In this document: positions 1 to 8,305 of the stretch, one piece after another
Position numbering within the stretch: the stretch's first letter is position 1
Layout of the letters: each line of letters begins with the position of its first letter
Origin: Streptomyces sp. C10-9-1
Lineage (GTDB): Bacteria; Actinomycetota; Actinomycetes; Streptomycetales; Streptomycetaceae
Direction: 5' to 3'
Assembly (NCBI RefSeq): GCF_024497955.1
Contig: NZ_JANHKP010000003.1
Location: 310,001-374,000 of the forward strand
DNA: 64,000 bases
Notes under the pieces: model-generated
The model's database searches: none
What the model saw: the letters and a program-made list of their open reading frames with translations, nothing else
What the model was told of the DNA's origin: nothing
Made by a program: the position numbers and the translations under genes

Positions 1-615
1 GCCCTTGTGCAGCTTCAGCGACAGGCCGCTGAGCTTGAAGGTGCCGGCGGTGGTCGCCCACGCCTTCTGCTCGACGCCCGTCAGCTTGGCCGTCTCGGCA
101 CGCTGGGCGAAGCCGTGCGGGTTGGCCTGGGTACCGGGCTGGATGCCCGGGTCCTTCAGCTGGCCGGCGGCCACACCGATGTCGATGTTGCCGAACTCGG
201 CGTCGGCCTTGAGCTCCGAGACATCGAGGTAGATGTTCGTGGCCTCGACCGGCTTCTTCGCGTCCTGTCCCGCGCGCAGCTCAAGGCTGACGCTGCCGAG
301 GAACGGGACGTTCGGCGTCACGACCGACTGGCACATGTTCACGATGGTCGCGGTCTTGAAGCCGGACACCGCCACCGGAGCGGCGAAGTCCTTGCCGTCC
401 AGCGTCTTGCCGGTGGCGACGCTGCCGTACTGCACGAAGTTGGTACCGGTCAGGCTCTCCGCCTTGACCTTGAACTCCTGGCCGGAAATGCTGAAGGACG
501 CGGCGAGCGCGCCCTGGGCCAGGCCGATGCCTATCGCGGCCGTGGCGGCCACACTCGGCACCATGACAAGGGCGAACCGCTTCCATCTGGTTCCACCGCG
601 AGCCACAGACTCCAT
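1..615 (-). CDS. DUF6230 family protein, C-terminus cut by window edge
   Basis: 205 codons are visible and the 3' end lies outside the window. The ATG start at 615 follows a good AGGAGG ribosome site. The N-terminus is basic (MESVARGG, RWKR) and is followed by one long hydrophobic segment, about residues 13-38, ending in ALAA, which looks like a signal peptide or membrane anchor. The rest is a soluble-looking domain beginning SFSISGQEFKV. I recognise this as the Streptomyces DUF6230 family, usually next to a DUF6114 membrane protein that would lie beyond position 1. Function is unknown; an exported or membrane-attached role is inferred only from the N-terminus. Confidence 0.75.
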   Translation of the reverse strand, partial: MESVARGGTRWKRFALVMVPSVAATAAIGIGLAQGALAASFSISGQEFKVKAESLTGTNFVQYGSVATGKTLDGKDFAAPVAVSGFKTATIVNMCQSVVTPNVPFLGSVSLELRAGQDAKKPVEATNIYLDVSELKADAEFGNIDIGVAAGQLKDPGIQPGTQANPHGFAQRAETAKLTGVEQKAWATTAGTFKLSGLSLKLHKG

Positions 616-1270
616 GACTTTCCTCCTTCTCGGACGTACATCTCCGGTCCGGACCCTCGGGTCCGTCCTGGGATGGGAGAAGTGCTACGTCCTCGGGAAG
701 GAGAGCGCCCGCTCTCGGCGCGGGCTGCGTCCGAAACACCGGCGATCACCCCCGAGCGACAACCACTGGCCGCGCTCTCGCGCAACCGGTCGGACAGGCC
801 CCGCCGTTCAGCGGGTACCCCCCTGTCCGCGGCCGGCGCCACTGCCGCCGACCGGCCCGGTGGGGACCCAACGGACCGCGGCACGGCGGGTAGCCGGGCT
901 GGTGCGGTATTGGACCGAGCGTCGCCGATCGTGGTCCATTCCCGGTCCCTGCACAAGGGGGTTCGTTACTCGCTAGTAACGCCTCGATAACCGCGGCCTC
1001 GCCGCGTGGCGCCGACCGCGCACACAGTGTGTCACCAGTGGGCCGTCCAGAGTGGGGCGAACCCGGGAAAAAGCGGCCGATCCTACAAGGGTGAAGTACT
1101 CGCAGTAACCCCGCCGCGTATTACCAAGTTTTGGTAAAGCGGGGTCGGCATTTGTCACTCTGTCGCCAAAACGGCGGCGGAACCGAGTCGGTCACCGCCG
1201 CCGCAAAACCGTCAGAACGGTGCAGAGCGGGCGCCGTTGTCAGATTCCCTGTCAATGCGGCGCCCGGGCC
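616..1270. other. 655-bp non-coding gap with operator-like inverted repeats
   Basis: No reading frame here has convincing codon use. The gap lies upstream of the leftward DUF6230 gene and downstream of the leftward thioredoxin-like gene. It holds an inverted repeat CGTTACT-CGCT-AGTAACG at 964-981, a related imperfect copy GTACTCGCAGTAACC at 1096-1110, and a second type of repeat TTACCAA-GTT-TTGGTAA at 121 bases further on (1121-1137). These sit where promoter and operator sites for the DUF6230 gene would be expected. Confidence 0.5.
964..981. promoter_or_regulatory. Inverted repeat, candidate regulator operator
   Basis: Seven-base arms CGTTACT and AGTAACG are separated by CGCT. A degenerate copy lies at 1096-1110. 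Arms of this kind with an AT-rich TTACT/AGTAA core are typical of TetR-family operators in actinobacteria, but the regulator is not known; the TetR gene at 2467 is the nearest candidate by position only. Confidence 0.4.
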
Positions 1271-2236
1271 TCAGAAGAGCACCCGCGCCAGCGCCTGCCG
1301 GGCGGCCGTCACTCTCGGGTCCTCCGCGCCGACGACCTCGAAGAGCTCCAGCAGCCGCTTCCGGGCGGTGTCGCGCTCCTCGCCCGCCGTGCGGCGCACG
1401 GTGTCCACCAGGCGCCCGAAGGCGTCCTCGACATGGCCGCCGACCAGGTCGAGGTCGGCCGCGGCGATCTGCGCGGTCACATCGGCGGGGTCGTCCGCGG
1501 CGTCCTTGCGGACCTTCTGCGGGTCCATGCCCTTCACGCGGCCGAGCAGTTCGGCCTGGGCCAGGCCCAGCTTGGCCTCGGTGTTGCCCGGGTCGTCGGC
1601 GAGGACGTTCCTGTACGCCTGGACGGCACCCGCGAAGTCGCCCGCGTCCAGGGCGTCCACGGCCGCACCGAGCAGGGCGTCGTACGGGCCGGCCGGAACG
1701 GGGGCCGGCTGCGCCTCGCCCGCCTCCGTGTCGACGGTGAGACCGGTCAGACCGAAGCGCTCCTCGGCCACCTGGACCAGCTGGTCCAGCGTCTGGCGGA
1801 TCTGGGCCTCGGGGGCCGCGCCCTGGAAGAGCGGCAGCGCCTGCCCGGCGACGACCGCGAAAACGGCCGGAATGCCCTGTACACCGAACTGCTGCATCAG
1901 CATCTGGTTGGCGTCCACGTCGATTTTGGCGAGGACGAACCGCCCGTTGTACTCCGTGGCCAGCCGCTCCAGCAGCGGGCTCAGCTGCTTGCACGGCTCA
2001 CACCACTCGGCCCAGAAGTCGATGACGACCGGGACCTCGGCGGACTGCTGGAGGACGTCGCGCTCGAAGCGCGCCTCGTCGGTGTCGATCACCAGGCTCG
2101 CGGGCGGGACGGCGGCGGTGCCGCCCTGCCGGGCCGCCTCGGCACGGGCCTGCTCGGCCTTGGCCTTGGCCTCCCCGGCCGCCTTCACCGCGGCGAGGTC
2201 GACGACGCCGCTCATGGACATGTTCCTAGGCTGCAT
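1271..2236 (-). CDS. Thioredoxin-fold protein with C-terminal TPR region (CnoX/YbbN-like)
   Basis: 321 aa from an ATG preceded by GGAGGA. After a charged, Ala/Lys-rich N-terminus of about 45 residues comes a thioredoxin domain, roughly residues 47-155, with active site WCEPC (Cys79 and Cys82) and the cis-proline loop GIPAV. The remainder is helical and resembles the TPR_20 region of CnoX/YbbN chaperone-redoxins, which bind unfolding proteins and hand them to chaperones. Most thioredoxins carry WCGPC; Glu in place of Gly should change the redox potential. The product looks cytoplasmic. Both cysteines are present, so redox activity is plausible. The gene appears monocistronic and faces the divergent TetR gene across 230 bp. 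Confidence 0.8.
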   Translation of the reverse strand: MQPRNMSMSGVVDLAAVKAAGEAKAKAEQARAEAARQGGTAAVPPASLVIDTDEARFERDVLQQSAEVPVVIDFWAEWCEPCKQLSPLLERLATEYNGRFVLAKIDVDANQMLMQQFGVQGIPAVFAVVAGQALPLFQGAAPEAQIRQTLDQLVQVAEERFGLTGLTVDTEAGEAQPAPVPAGPYDALLGAAVDALDAGDFAGAVQAYRNVLADDPGNTEAKLGLAQAELLGRVKGMDPQKVRKDAADDPADVTAQIAAADLDLVGGHVEDAFGRLVDTVRRTAGEERDTARKRLLELFEVVGAEDPRVTAARQALARVLF

Positions 2237-2364
2237 GCGTACATCCTCCCCCTTCCGCGCGCACAAGTGAAAAGCCGGACGCGCGATCCGGCAGGGTCGG
2301 CGCCTGGTCCCCACCTCGGCGCCTCGTGTGGCCGTCGCTCGGGCCCGGCCGGGGGCCGGGCTTT

Positions 2365-2381
2365 CGCTACGGGTCGTAGCG
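2365..2381. promoter_or_regulatory. Inverted repeat in the TetR/thioredoxin divergent region
   Basis: Six-base arms CGCTAC and GTAGCG flank GGGTC. The repeat lies about 85-100 bp upstream of the TetR start and 130 bp upstream of the thioredoxin-like gene. TetR regulators often bind such repeats near their own promoter, so this is a candidate autoregulatory site, on position alone. Confidence 0.3.
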
Positions 2382-2466
2382 TATCTGGATCACCGGCGCA
2401 CCGTGTGAGATTTCCCCGGTGAACTGCCTCACAGCGCTTTGGCTACTGGCCGGTATGGTCTCGGGC

Positions 2467-3129
2467 ATGTCCAGCAGCACTCCCCCGGGGCCGTGCCGCG
2501 CGCGGGGCGCGCTGAGGGCCCGCACCGGCGGCCGTACGGGCAGGCCGCGCAGCGCCGAGGCCGACGCGGCGATCCTCGCCGCGACCCGCGCCTCCCTGGT
2601 CGAGCTGGGCTGGTCGAAGCTCACGATGGGGGACGTGGCCCACCGCGCGGGGGTCGCCAAGACGACCCTCTACCGGCGGTGGGCGAACAAGAACGAGCTG
2701 GTCGTGGACGCCGTGGCAGTGCTGTTCGACGCGCTGGAACTGCCCGACCGGGGCAGCCTGGCGGCGGACGTGGAGGGCGTGGTGCTCCAGTTCGCGGAAC
2801 TGCTCGCCCAGCCGGAGACCAAGACGGCGCTGATGGGCGTCGTGGCGGAGTCCACGGGGGACGACGCCCTGCGCACACGCATCCGGGCGGCGATCGTGGA
2901 GCGCCAGAAGCGCCTGGTGGTGGACGGGCGGCGGCGGGCGCAGGCCCGGGGCGAACTGCCGCTGGAGGAGGACCCGGAAGCCGCCGCGCGCAACACGGAC
3001 CTGGTCTTCGACGTGGTGGCGGGTGCGGTGGTGCACCGCACCCTGGTGAGCGCGGAGCCGGTGGACGAGGACTGGGCACGCCGGTTCACGGTGCTGCTGC
3101 TCTGCGGGCTGGGCGCGATCTCCTCCTGA
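2467..3129 (+). CDS. TetR/AcrR family transcriptional regulator
   Basis: 220 aa from the ATG at 2467; an in-frame ATG at 2455 is an alternative and neither has a strong ribosome site. The N-terminal DNA-binding domain follows a flexible Arg/Gly/Pro-rich leader: the helix-turn-helix reads MGDVAHRAGVAKTTLYRRW and is preceded by AAILAATRASLVELGW. The all-helical C-terminal half would bind a small ligand that cannot be guessed. It is divergent from the thioredoxin-like gene and convergent with icmA, which carries a strong palindrome in its promoter region; control of icmA is possible but untested. Confidence 0.85.
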   Translation: MSSSTPPGPCRARGALRARTGGRTGRPRSAEADAAILAATRASLVELGWSKLTMGDVAHRAGVAKTTLYRRWANKNELVVDAVAVLFDALELPDRGSLAADVEGVVLQFAELLAQPETKTALMGVVAESTGDDALRTRIRAAIVERQKRLVVDGRRRAQARGELPLEEDPEAAARNTDLVFDVVAGAVVHRTLVSAEPVDEDWARRFTVLLLCGLGAISS

Positions 3130-3169
3130 GGGGGGAGGCGGAGCCCGCCGGGCCCGCGGGTCGCACGCA

Positions 3170-3207
3170 CGGGCCGTGGGGCCGCCGGACGGCGGCTCCA
3201 CGGCCCG
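3170..3207. terminator. Bidirectional terminator hairpin between tetR and icmA
   Basis: A 17-bp stem (3170-3186 with 3191-3207, one G-T pair) closes a GGAC tetraloop. It lies between the stop codons of two convergent genes and would serve both. There is no T-run, as is common in Streptomyces. Confidence 0.7.
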
Positions 3208-3220
3208 GGGCGGGACCGCG

Positions 3221-4921
3221 TCAGAAGCCCGGGGGCTCCACGTACACGCCCCACTCCTCGCGCAGCGCGCCGCAGATCTCGCCCAGGGTCGCCTCGGCGC
3301 GGACCGCGTCCAGCATCGGGGCGATCATGTTCGAGCCGTCGCGGGCGGCCGTGAGCATGGCGTCCAGGGCCGTGCGCACGGCGGCGTCGTCGCGGCGGGC
3401 CTTGCGCTCGCCGAGGATGCGCACCTGCTCCCACTCGACCTCGTGGCTGACCCGGAGGATCTCCAGGTCGCCGCTGACCGAGCCGGTCGCGGTGTTGACG
3501 CCGACGACCTTCTTCTCGCCCTTCTCCAGGGCCTGCTGGTAGCGGAAGGCGGACTCGGCGATCTCGCCGGTGAACCACCCGTCCTCGATGCCGCGCAGGA
3601 TGCCCGAGGTGATCGGGCCGATCGGGTGCCGGCCGTCGGGGTGCGCCCGCAGGCCGCGCTCCCTGATCTGCTCGAAGATCTTCTCGGCGTCGGCCTCGAT
3701 GCGGTCGGTGAGCTGCTCGACGTACCAGGAGCCGCCCAGCGGGTCCGCCACGTTGGCGACGCCGGTCTCCTCCATCAGCACCTGCTGGGTGCGCAGGGCG
3801 ATCTCGGCCGCCTGCTCGCTCGGCAGCGCGAGGGTCTCGTCGAGGGCGTTGGTGTGCAGGGAGTTGGTGCCGCCGAGGACCGCGGAGAGGGCCTCCACCG
3901 CGGTGCGCACCACGTTGTTGTACGGCTGCTGCGCGGTCAGCGAGACCCCGGCGGTCTGGGTGTGGAACCGCAGCCACTGGGCCTTGTCCGTCTTCGCCCC
4001 GTAGACCTCCTTCATCCAGCGGGCCCAGATGCGGCGGGCGGCGCGGAACTTGGCGATCTCCTCGAAGAAGTCGAGGTGGGCGTCGAAGAAGAAGGAGAGA
4101 CCGGGGGCGAAGACGTCCACGTCCAGGCCCCGGGAGAGACCGAGTTCCACGTAGCCGAAGCCGTCGGCCAGCGTGTAGGCGAGTTCCTGGGCGGCCGTGG
4201 CGCCGGCCTCGCGGATGTGGTAGCCGGAGACCGACAGGGGCTTGTACGCGGGGATGCCCGCCGCGCAGTGCTCCATCAGGTCGCCGATCAGGCGCAGGTG
4301 CGGCTCCGGCTGGAAGAGCCACTCCTTCTGCGCGATGTACTCCTTGAAGATGTCCGTCTGCAGGGTGCCGTTGAGCACGCCCGGGTCGACGCCCTGGCGC
4401 TCGGCGGCGACCAGGTACATGCAGAAGGCGGGGACGGCGGGCCCGGAGATGGTCATGGAGGTGGTGACGTCGCCCAGCGGGATGTCCCTGAACAGGATCT
4501 CCATGTCGGCGGCGGAGTCGATGGCCACGCCGCAGTGGCCGACCTCGCCCAGCGAGCGCGGGTCGTCCGAGTCCCGGCCCATGAGGGTGGGCATGTCGAA
4601 GGCGACCGAGAGCCCGCCGCCGCCGGCGGCGAGGATCATCTTGTAGCGCTCGTTGGTCTGCTCGGCGTTGCCGAAGCCGGCGAACTGGCGGATCGTCCAG
4701 GTCCGGCCGCGGTATCCGGTGGCGTGGAGGCCCCGGGTGAACGGGTACTCGCCCGGCCATCCGATGCGCTCGAAGCCCTCGTAGCTGTCCCCGGGGCGCG
4801 GGCCGTAGACCGGCTGCACCTCGTCCCCGGAGAGCGTGGTGAAGTCGGCGTCCCGCTTGCGGGCCGTGTCATAGCGGGCCTGCCAGCGACGGCGGCCTTC
4901 CTCGATGGCGTCAGCGTCCAT
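3221..4921 (-). CDS. icmA: Isobutyryl-CoA mutase large subunit
   Basis: 566 aa. This is the substrate-binding (beta/alpha)8 subunit of the adenosylcobalamin enzyme that interconverts isobutyryl-CoA and n-butyryl-CoA, feeding valine-derived carbon into polyketide precursors and central metabolism. The methylmalonyl-CoA mutase fold is clear ([29 protein letters not shown]). Two residues known to separate the families are of the isobutyryl type: Phe80 (Tyr in methylmalonyl-CoA mutase) and Gln198 (Arg there). It has no C-terminal B12-binding domain; that belongs to a separate IcmB subunit, not found in this window. The start is 8 bp downstream of a perfect palindrome and lacks a strong ribosome site, so the mRNA may be nearly leaderless. 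MeaB and the cobalamin adenosyltransferase encoded in this window serve this class of enzyme. Confidence 0.93.
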   Translation of the reverse strand: MDADAIEEGRRRWQARYDTARKRDADFTTLSGDEVQPVYGPRPGDSYEGFERIGWPGEYPFTRGLHATGYRGRTWTIRQFAGFGNAEQTNERYKMILAAGGGGLSVAFDMPTLMGRDSDDPRSLGEVGHCGVAIDSAADMEILFRDIPLGDVTTSMTISGPAVPAFCMYLVAAERQGVDPGVLNGTLQTDIFKEYIAQKEWLFQPEPHLRLIGDLMEHCAAGIPAYKPLSVSGYHIREAGATAAQELAYTLADGFGYVELGLSRGLDVDVFAPGLSFFFDAHLDFFEEIAKFRAARRIWARWMKEVYGAKTDKAQWLRFHTQTAGVSLTAQQPYNNVVRTAVEALSAVLGGTNSLHTNALDETLALPSEQAAEIALRTQQVLMEETGVANVADPLGGSWYVEQLTDRIEADAEKIFEQIRERGLRAHPDGRHPIGPITSGILRGIEDGWFTGEIAESAFRYQQALEKGEKKVVGVNTATGSVSGDLEILRVSHEVEWEQVRILGERKARRDDAAVRTALDAMLTAARDGSNMIAPMLDAVRAEATLGEICGALREEWGVYVEPPGF

Positions 4922-4928
4922 GCTTCAA

Positions 4929-4952
4929 ATTTACTAGGACGTCCTAGTAAAT
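4929..4952. promoter_or_regulatory. 24-bp perfect palindrome, candidate icmA operator
   Basis: The half-site ATTTACTAGGAC is followed immediately by its exact reverse complement. The palindrome ends 8 bp before the icmA ATG, over the place of the -10 region or ribosome site. Read towards icmA, TAGTAA could be a -10 box giving a transcript that starts at or near the ATG. A repressor bound here would block transcription directly. The binding protein is unknown; the TetR (2467) and MarR (5409) products are the nearest candidates. Confidence 0.6.
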
Positions 4953-4999
4953 GTCGATGGGACACCGCCGCGGAACCCTCCGCGGCGGTGTGGGACCGC

Positions 5000-5332
5000 T
5001 TACGCCCCGGCCTTGACCGGCCCGGCGCCGCCGTCCGCGATCAGGGCGCGGGCCTCGCGGCTGACCTTCGGCTCCACGAAGAACGAGGCGAAGGGGATGC
5101 AGCCCGCGGCCAGCACCCACAGCAGCTTGCCGAAGGGCCACTTCGCCTTGGAGCCGAGGTCGAAGGCGAAGATCACGTAGACGATGAAGAGCACACCGTG
5201 GATCTGCGAGATCAGCATGGTGTCGCCGATCGTGAACCCGTACTTCAGGACGATGGCGCCGGTGAACACGAGCAGCCACACGGCGGTGATGTACGCCATC
5301 ACCCGGTAGCGGGTCAGCACAGTCTCTTTCAT
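5000..5332 (-). CDS. DUF3817 family small membrane protein
   Basis: 110 aa with three predicted membrane helices: AYITAVWLLVFTGAIVL, then a segment around ISQIHGVLFIVYVIFAFDL, then LLWVLAAGCIPFASFF. The H-x-x-x-x-I-x-Y pattern in helix 2 and the short charged C-terminus match DUF3817 proteins. Function is unknown. A second DUF3817 gene lies at 10254-10601, so the window has two paralogues. It sits between the MarR gene and icmA on the same strand but ends 79 bp before the icmA start, with the palindrome in that gap, so separate regulation is likely. Confidence 0.75.
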   Translation of the reverse strand: MKETVLTRYRVMAYITAVWLLVFTGAIVLKYGFTIGDTMLISQIHGVLFIVYVIFAFDLGSKAKWPFGKLLWVLAAGCIPFASFFVEPKVSREARALIADGGAGPVKAGA

Positions 5333-5408
5333 GGCCCCGAGCCTAACCGGCCCCCCGGCGCGATCTTCGCGGGGGCGGAGGCCGGGTGCGGCCGCCCGGG
5401 AGGCCGGG

Positions 5409-5918
5409 CTAGCGCTCGTCGAAGTCGTGCGCCGCGACCCGCAGCGGCCGCAGCATCGCGAAGATCTCGGCACACTCCTCGGAGTCGTACGCGCCGAGCC
5501 CGAAGTCCATCGCCATCAGGTCCTCGGTGGCCGACTCGACCACCTCCCGGCCCTTGTCCGTGATGGTGGCCAGGGTGCCGCGCCCGTCGTTGGGATTGGG
5601 GCGCTTGGCGACCAGGCCGGCCTTCACCAGGCGGTCCACGGTGTTGGTCACCGAGGTCGGGTGCACCATCAGGCGCTCGCCGATCTTCGACATCGGCAGC
5701 TCCCCCGCCTTGGAGAAGGTCAGCAGGACCAGCGCCTCGTAGCGGGCGAAGGTGAGCCCGTACGGCTTGACGACGGCGTCCACCTCGGCGAGCAGGATCT
5801 GGTGCGCGCGCATGATCGAGGTGATGGCCGCCATCGACGGCACGGGTCCCCAGCGCTGCCGCCACAGTTCGTCGGCGCGTGCGATGGGATCGAAGGGGAG
5901 GCTGAGCGGCTTCGGCAC
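5409..5918 (-). CDS. MarR family transcriptional regulator
   Basis: 169 aa from the GTG at 5918, chosen because AAGG lies 8 bases upstream; a TTG at 5924 is in frame but sits too close to that site. It has the winged-helix layout of MarR proteins: MSKIGERLMVHPTSVTNTVD is the recognition region and RPNPNDGRGTLATITDKG the wing. A long N-terminal helix (LWRQRWGPVPSMAAITSIMR) would form the dimer interface. The ligand is unknown. It is followed by the DUF3817 gene at 5332 and then icmA. Confidence 0.85.
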   Translation of the reverse strand: MPKPLSLPFDPIARADELWRQRWGPVPSMAAITSIMRAHQILLAEVDAVVKPYGLTFARYEALVLLTFSKAGELPMSKIGERLMVHPTSVTNTVDRLVKAGLVAKRPNPNDGRGTLATITDKGREVVESATEDLMAMDFGLGAYDSEECAEIFAMLRPLRVAAHDFDER

Positions 5919-5928
5919 GGCCAAGACC

Positions 5929-7230
5929 TTACCGACTGGTCATATCGTGGTCAGCCCCGTCTCGCCCTTCGGTCGGAGCTGCCGGTGAGGCTGCCGCTCC
6001 GGCGGCGCCGCGGCCGCCGCCGGCACCGCTGCGGCGCACCTCCCGGGCGAGGAGCGCCGTGCACCCGATGCCCAGCGCCCCGGCGCCCGCCACCACGAGG
6101 TGCGCGTCCGCGAACTCCGCGGCCAGGCCCGCGAGGGCCATGCCCACGCCCTGGACGGTCATCGTGCCGGAGGCCACCAGCGTCATCGCCCGGCCGCGCA
6201 GCTCCTCGGGGACGGCCGCCACGAACCAGGCGTCGAGACCGACGAGGTACGCGCCGCCCGCCCCGGCCAGCACCAGGAGCACCAGGCACACCGCGAGACC
6301 GGGGCGGGCGGCGTAGCCGACGAGGGGCACCAGGCCCGCCACGGCGCACGGGAGCACGATCCGCGACCGGGCACCCGGACCGAGCCGGGACCCGGCCCAC
6401 AGCTCGGCGCCCACGTGCCCGGCCGCCATGCCCCCCAGCAGGAGCCCCAGCGCTTCCGGGCCGAAGCCCCGCGCGTCCGCGTAGGGGGCGGCCAGCGCCT
6501 CGGGGGCGACCACGAACAGCGGGGGGACCCAGAACATCAGCATCAGCGCCCGGACCCTGCGGTCCCCCAGCAGCAGCCGCGCGCCCGCCAGGGACCCGGC
6601 GGGCACCGCCCCCGCGACGGCGGCGCGGGCCGGGCGGGCGCGGGTCCCCAGGCGCAGCAGCAGCGCCGAGAGCAGGAAGGCGCCGGCCGTCAGGCACAGC
6701 GCCCGGCGCGGGGAGACGGCGGCGAGCACCGCCCCGCCCAGGCCGAAGCCGGCGATCAGGGTGCTCTGCGAGACGATCCGCAGCAGCGACCGGCCGAGGA
6801 CGTAGGCACCGCCCCCGCCCAGGATGTCGGCGAGGGCCGCGGTGCGGGTGCCGTGGAAGACCGGCGCCACGGCGGCCATCACGCACCGCAGTACGAGCAG
6901 CAGGGCCACGGGCGACCCGGGGAGCACCATCCCGGCCGCGCAGGCCGCGCAGAGCAGGTCGCACCCGACCAGGACCCGGCGGGCGGGGAAGCGGTCGGCG
7001 ACGGAGGCGCCGAGGGTGCCCCCGAGCAGGTGCGGCAGGAAGCCCAGGGCGAAGGTGAGCGCGCTGAGCAGGGGCGAGCGGGTCAGCTGGTAGACCAGGA
7101 CGGTGAGGGCGACCTCGGCGACGACGACGCCGAGCAGGGAGAGCAGGTGGGCGGCGAGGACGGCGCGGAACTCGGGCACGCGCAGCACGGTGCGGTAGCC
7201 GCGGGAGGCGGCTCGGGTGTTCTGGGGCAT
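5929..7230 (-). CDS. MFS transporter
   Basis: 433 aa with about twelve hydrophobic helices and the cytoplasmic loop SVADRFPARRV after helix 2, the place of the major facilitator signature. The fold is closest to the EntS/MFS_3 group of drug or siderophore exporters (inferred from the general pattern). The start at 7230 opens MPQNTRAASRG; an upstream extension has poor codon logic. The gene is divergent from a DUF5937/ArsR regulator that starts 78 bp away, the usual arrangement of an exporter and its repressor. Its stop is 10 bp before the MarR start region. Substrate unknown. Confidence 0.85.
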   Translation of the reverse strand: MPQNTRAASRGYRTVLRVPEFRAVLAAHLLSLLGVVVAEVALTVLVYQLTRSPLLSALTFALGFLPHLLGGTLGASVADRFPARRVLVGCDLLCAACAAGMVLPGSPVALLLVLRCVMAAVAPVFHGTRTAALADILGGGGAYVLGRSLLRIVSQSTLIAGFGLGGAVLAAVSPRRALCLTAGAFLLSALLLRLGTRARPARAAVAGAVPAGSLAGARLLLGDRRVRALMLMFWVPPLFVVAPEALAAPYADARGFGPEALGLLLGGMAAGHVGAELWAGSRLGPGARSRIVLPCAVAGLVPLVGYAARPGLAVCLVLLVLAGAGGAYLVGLDAWFVAAVPEELRGRAMTLVASGTMTVQGVGMALAGLAAEFADAHLVVAGAGALGIGCTALLAREVRRSGAGGGRGAAGAAASPAAPTEGRDGADHDMTSR

Positions 7231-7308
7231 GGCGGCAGCCTGCTCCGGCCCACCGCGGCGCCCTAGACTTTCGCCTCCGTCCGAATCATCCCGGCCCGGG
7301 GGGACCGT

Positions 7309-8295
7309 GTGCCGTTCCGTCTGCATCTCGCCGAGCGCGACCTGCTGAACTGCCGCTTCGCGATCTCCCCGCTGTGGGAGACGCAGGAGGCGGTGCGGAC
7401 CCTCGCCCGGCCCGGGCGCCACGGCTACCACCTGCCCTGGGTGCGGCGCACGCGTGAGGCGGCGGCCTCCCTCGACCTGCGGCCGCTGTGGGCGCTGATG
7501 CCGCCCGGCGGGCACAGCCCCGACTTCGTCTGCCCCATGCCCCCGGGGCCCGGGACCTGCTTCGAGGAGGAGGTCGCCCGGGTCCGCTCCACCCCCGCGG
7601 ACGTGGCCCGCGCGGACATGGCCGCAGCCCTGGCGTGCACACCGGAGGGCACCGGCGGGCGGACGGGGCAGGCCCTGCTGGCCGACCCGGCGCGGACCGT
7701 GCAGCACCTGGCCGACCTCCTTCAGGCCGCCTGGCACGCGCTGGTGGAGCCCGAGTGGCCCCGGCTGCGGGCCCTGCTGGAGGCGGACGTGGCCCACCAC
7801 TCGCGGCGGCTCGCGGAGGTCGGCTTCGCCCGGCTGGTGGGCGAGCTGAGCCCCCGCCTGGCCTTCGAGGACGCCACCCTGCGCATCCGCGGGATGCGCG
7901 GCGACCACACGCGGGTCCTGGGCGGGCAGGGGCTGGTGCTCGTCCCGAGCGCCTTCTGCTGGCCGGACGTCATCAGCGGCTACGAGCCGCCCTGGCAGCC
8001 CGCCGTCGTCTACCCGGTGCGCGGCATCGGCGGCCTGTGGACGCGCCCCTCCGCGACGGCCCCGGAGGCCCTGGCCGCGCTGCTGGGGCGCGCCCGGGCC
8101 GGGGTGCTGTGCGCGCTGGACGAGCCCTCGACCACCACGGACCTGGCCCGCGTCCTGTCGCTGGCCCCCTCGTCGGTCTCCGCGCATCTGTCCGTGCTGC
8201 GCTCCGCGGGCCTGCTGACCGCGCGCCGCTACGGCCACCGCGTCCTCTACGCCCGCACGCAGCTGGGCACGGCGCTGGCGGGCGCCGAGGGGTGA
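7309..8295 (+). CDS. ArsR-type winged-helix regulator with DUF5937 domain
   Basis: 328 aa from a GTG preceded by a run of Gs acting as ribosome site. The first 250 residues match the DUF5937 domain found ahead of ArsR-like helix-turn-helix regions in Streptomyces. The last 60 hold the HTH: TDLARVLSLAPSSVSAHLSV followed by the wing LLTARRYGHRVLYART. The N-terminal domain presumably senses a ligand. It is divergent from the MFS exporter across 78 bp, so the likely target is that shared promoter. No metal-binding cysteine pattern of classic ArsR proteins is present. Confidence 0.8.
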   Translation: MPFRLHLAERDLLNCRFAISPLWETQEAVRTLARPGRHGYHLPWVRRTREAAASLDLRPLWALMPPGGHSPDFVCPMPPGPGTCFEEEVARVRSTPADVARADMAAALACTPEGTGGRTGQALLADPARTVQHLADLLQAAWHALVEPEWPRLRALLEADVAHHSRRLAEVGFARLVGELSPRLAFEDATLRIRGMRGDHTRVLGGQGLVLVPSAFCWPDVISGYEPPWQPAVVYPVRGIGGLWTRPSATAPEALAALLGRARAGVLCALDEPSTTTDLARVLSLAPSSVSAHLSVLRSAGLLTARRYGHRVLYARTQLGTALAGAEG

Positions 8296-8305
8296 GGGGC
8301 GGGGG

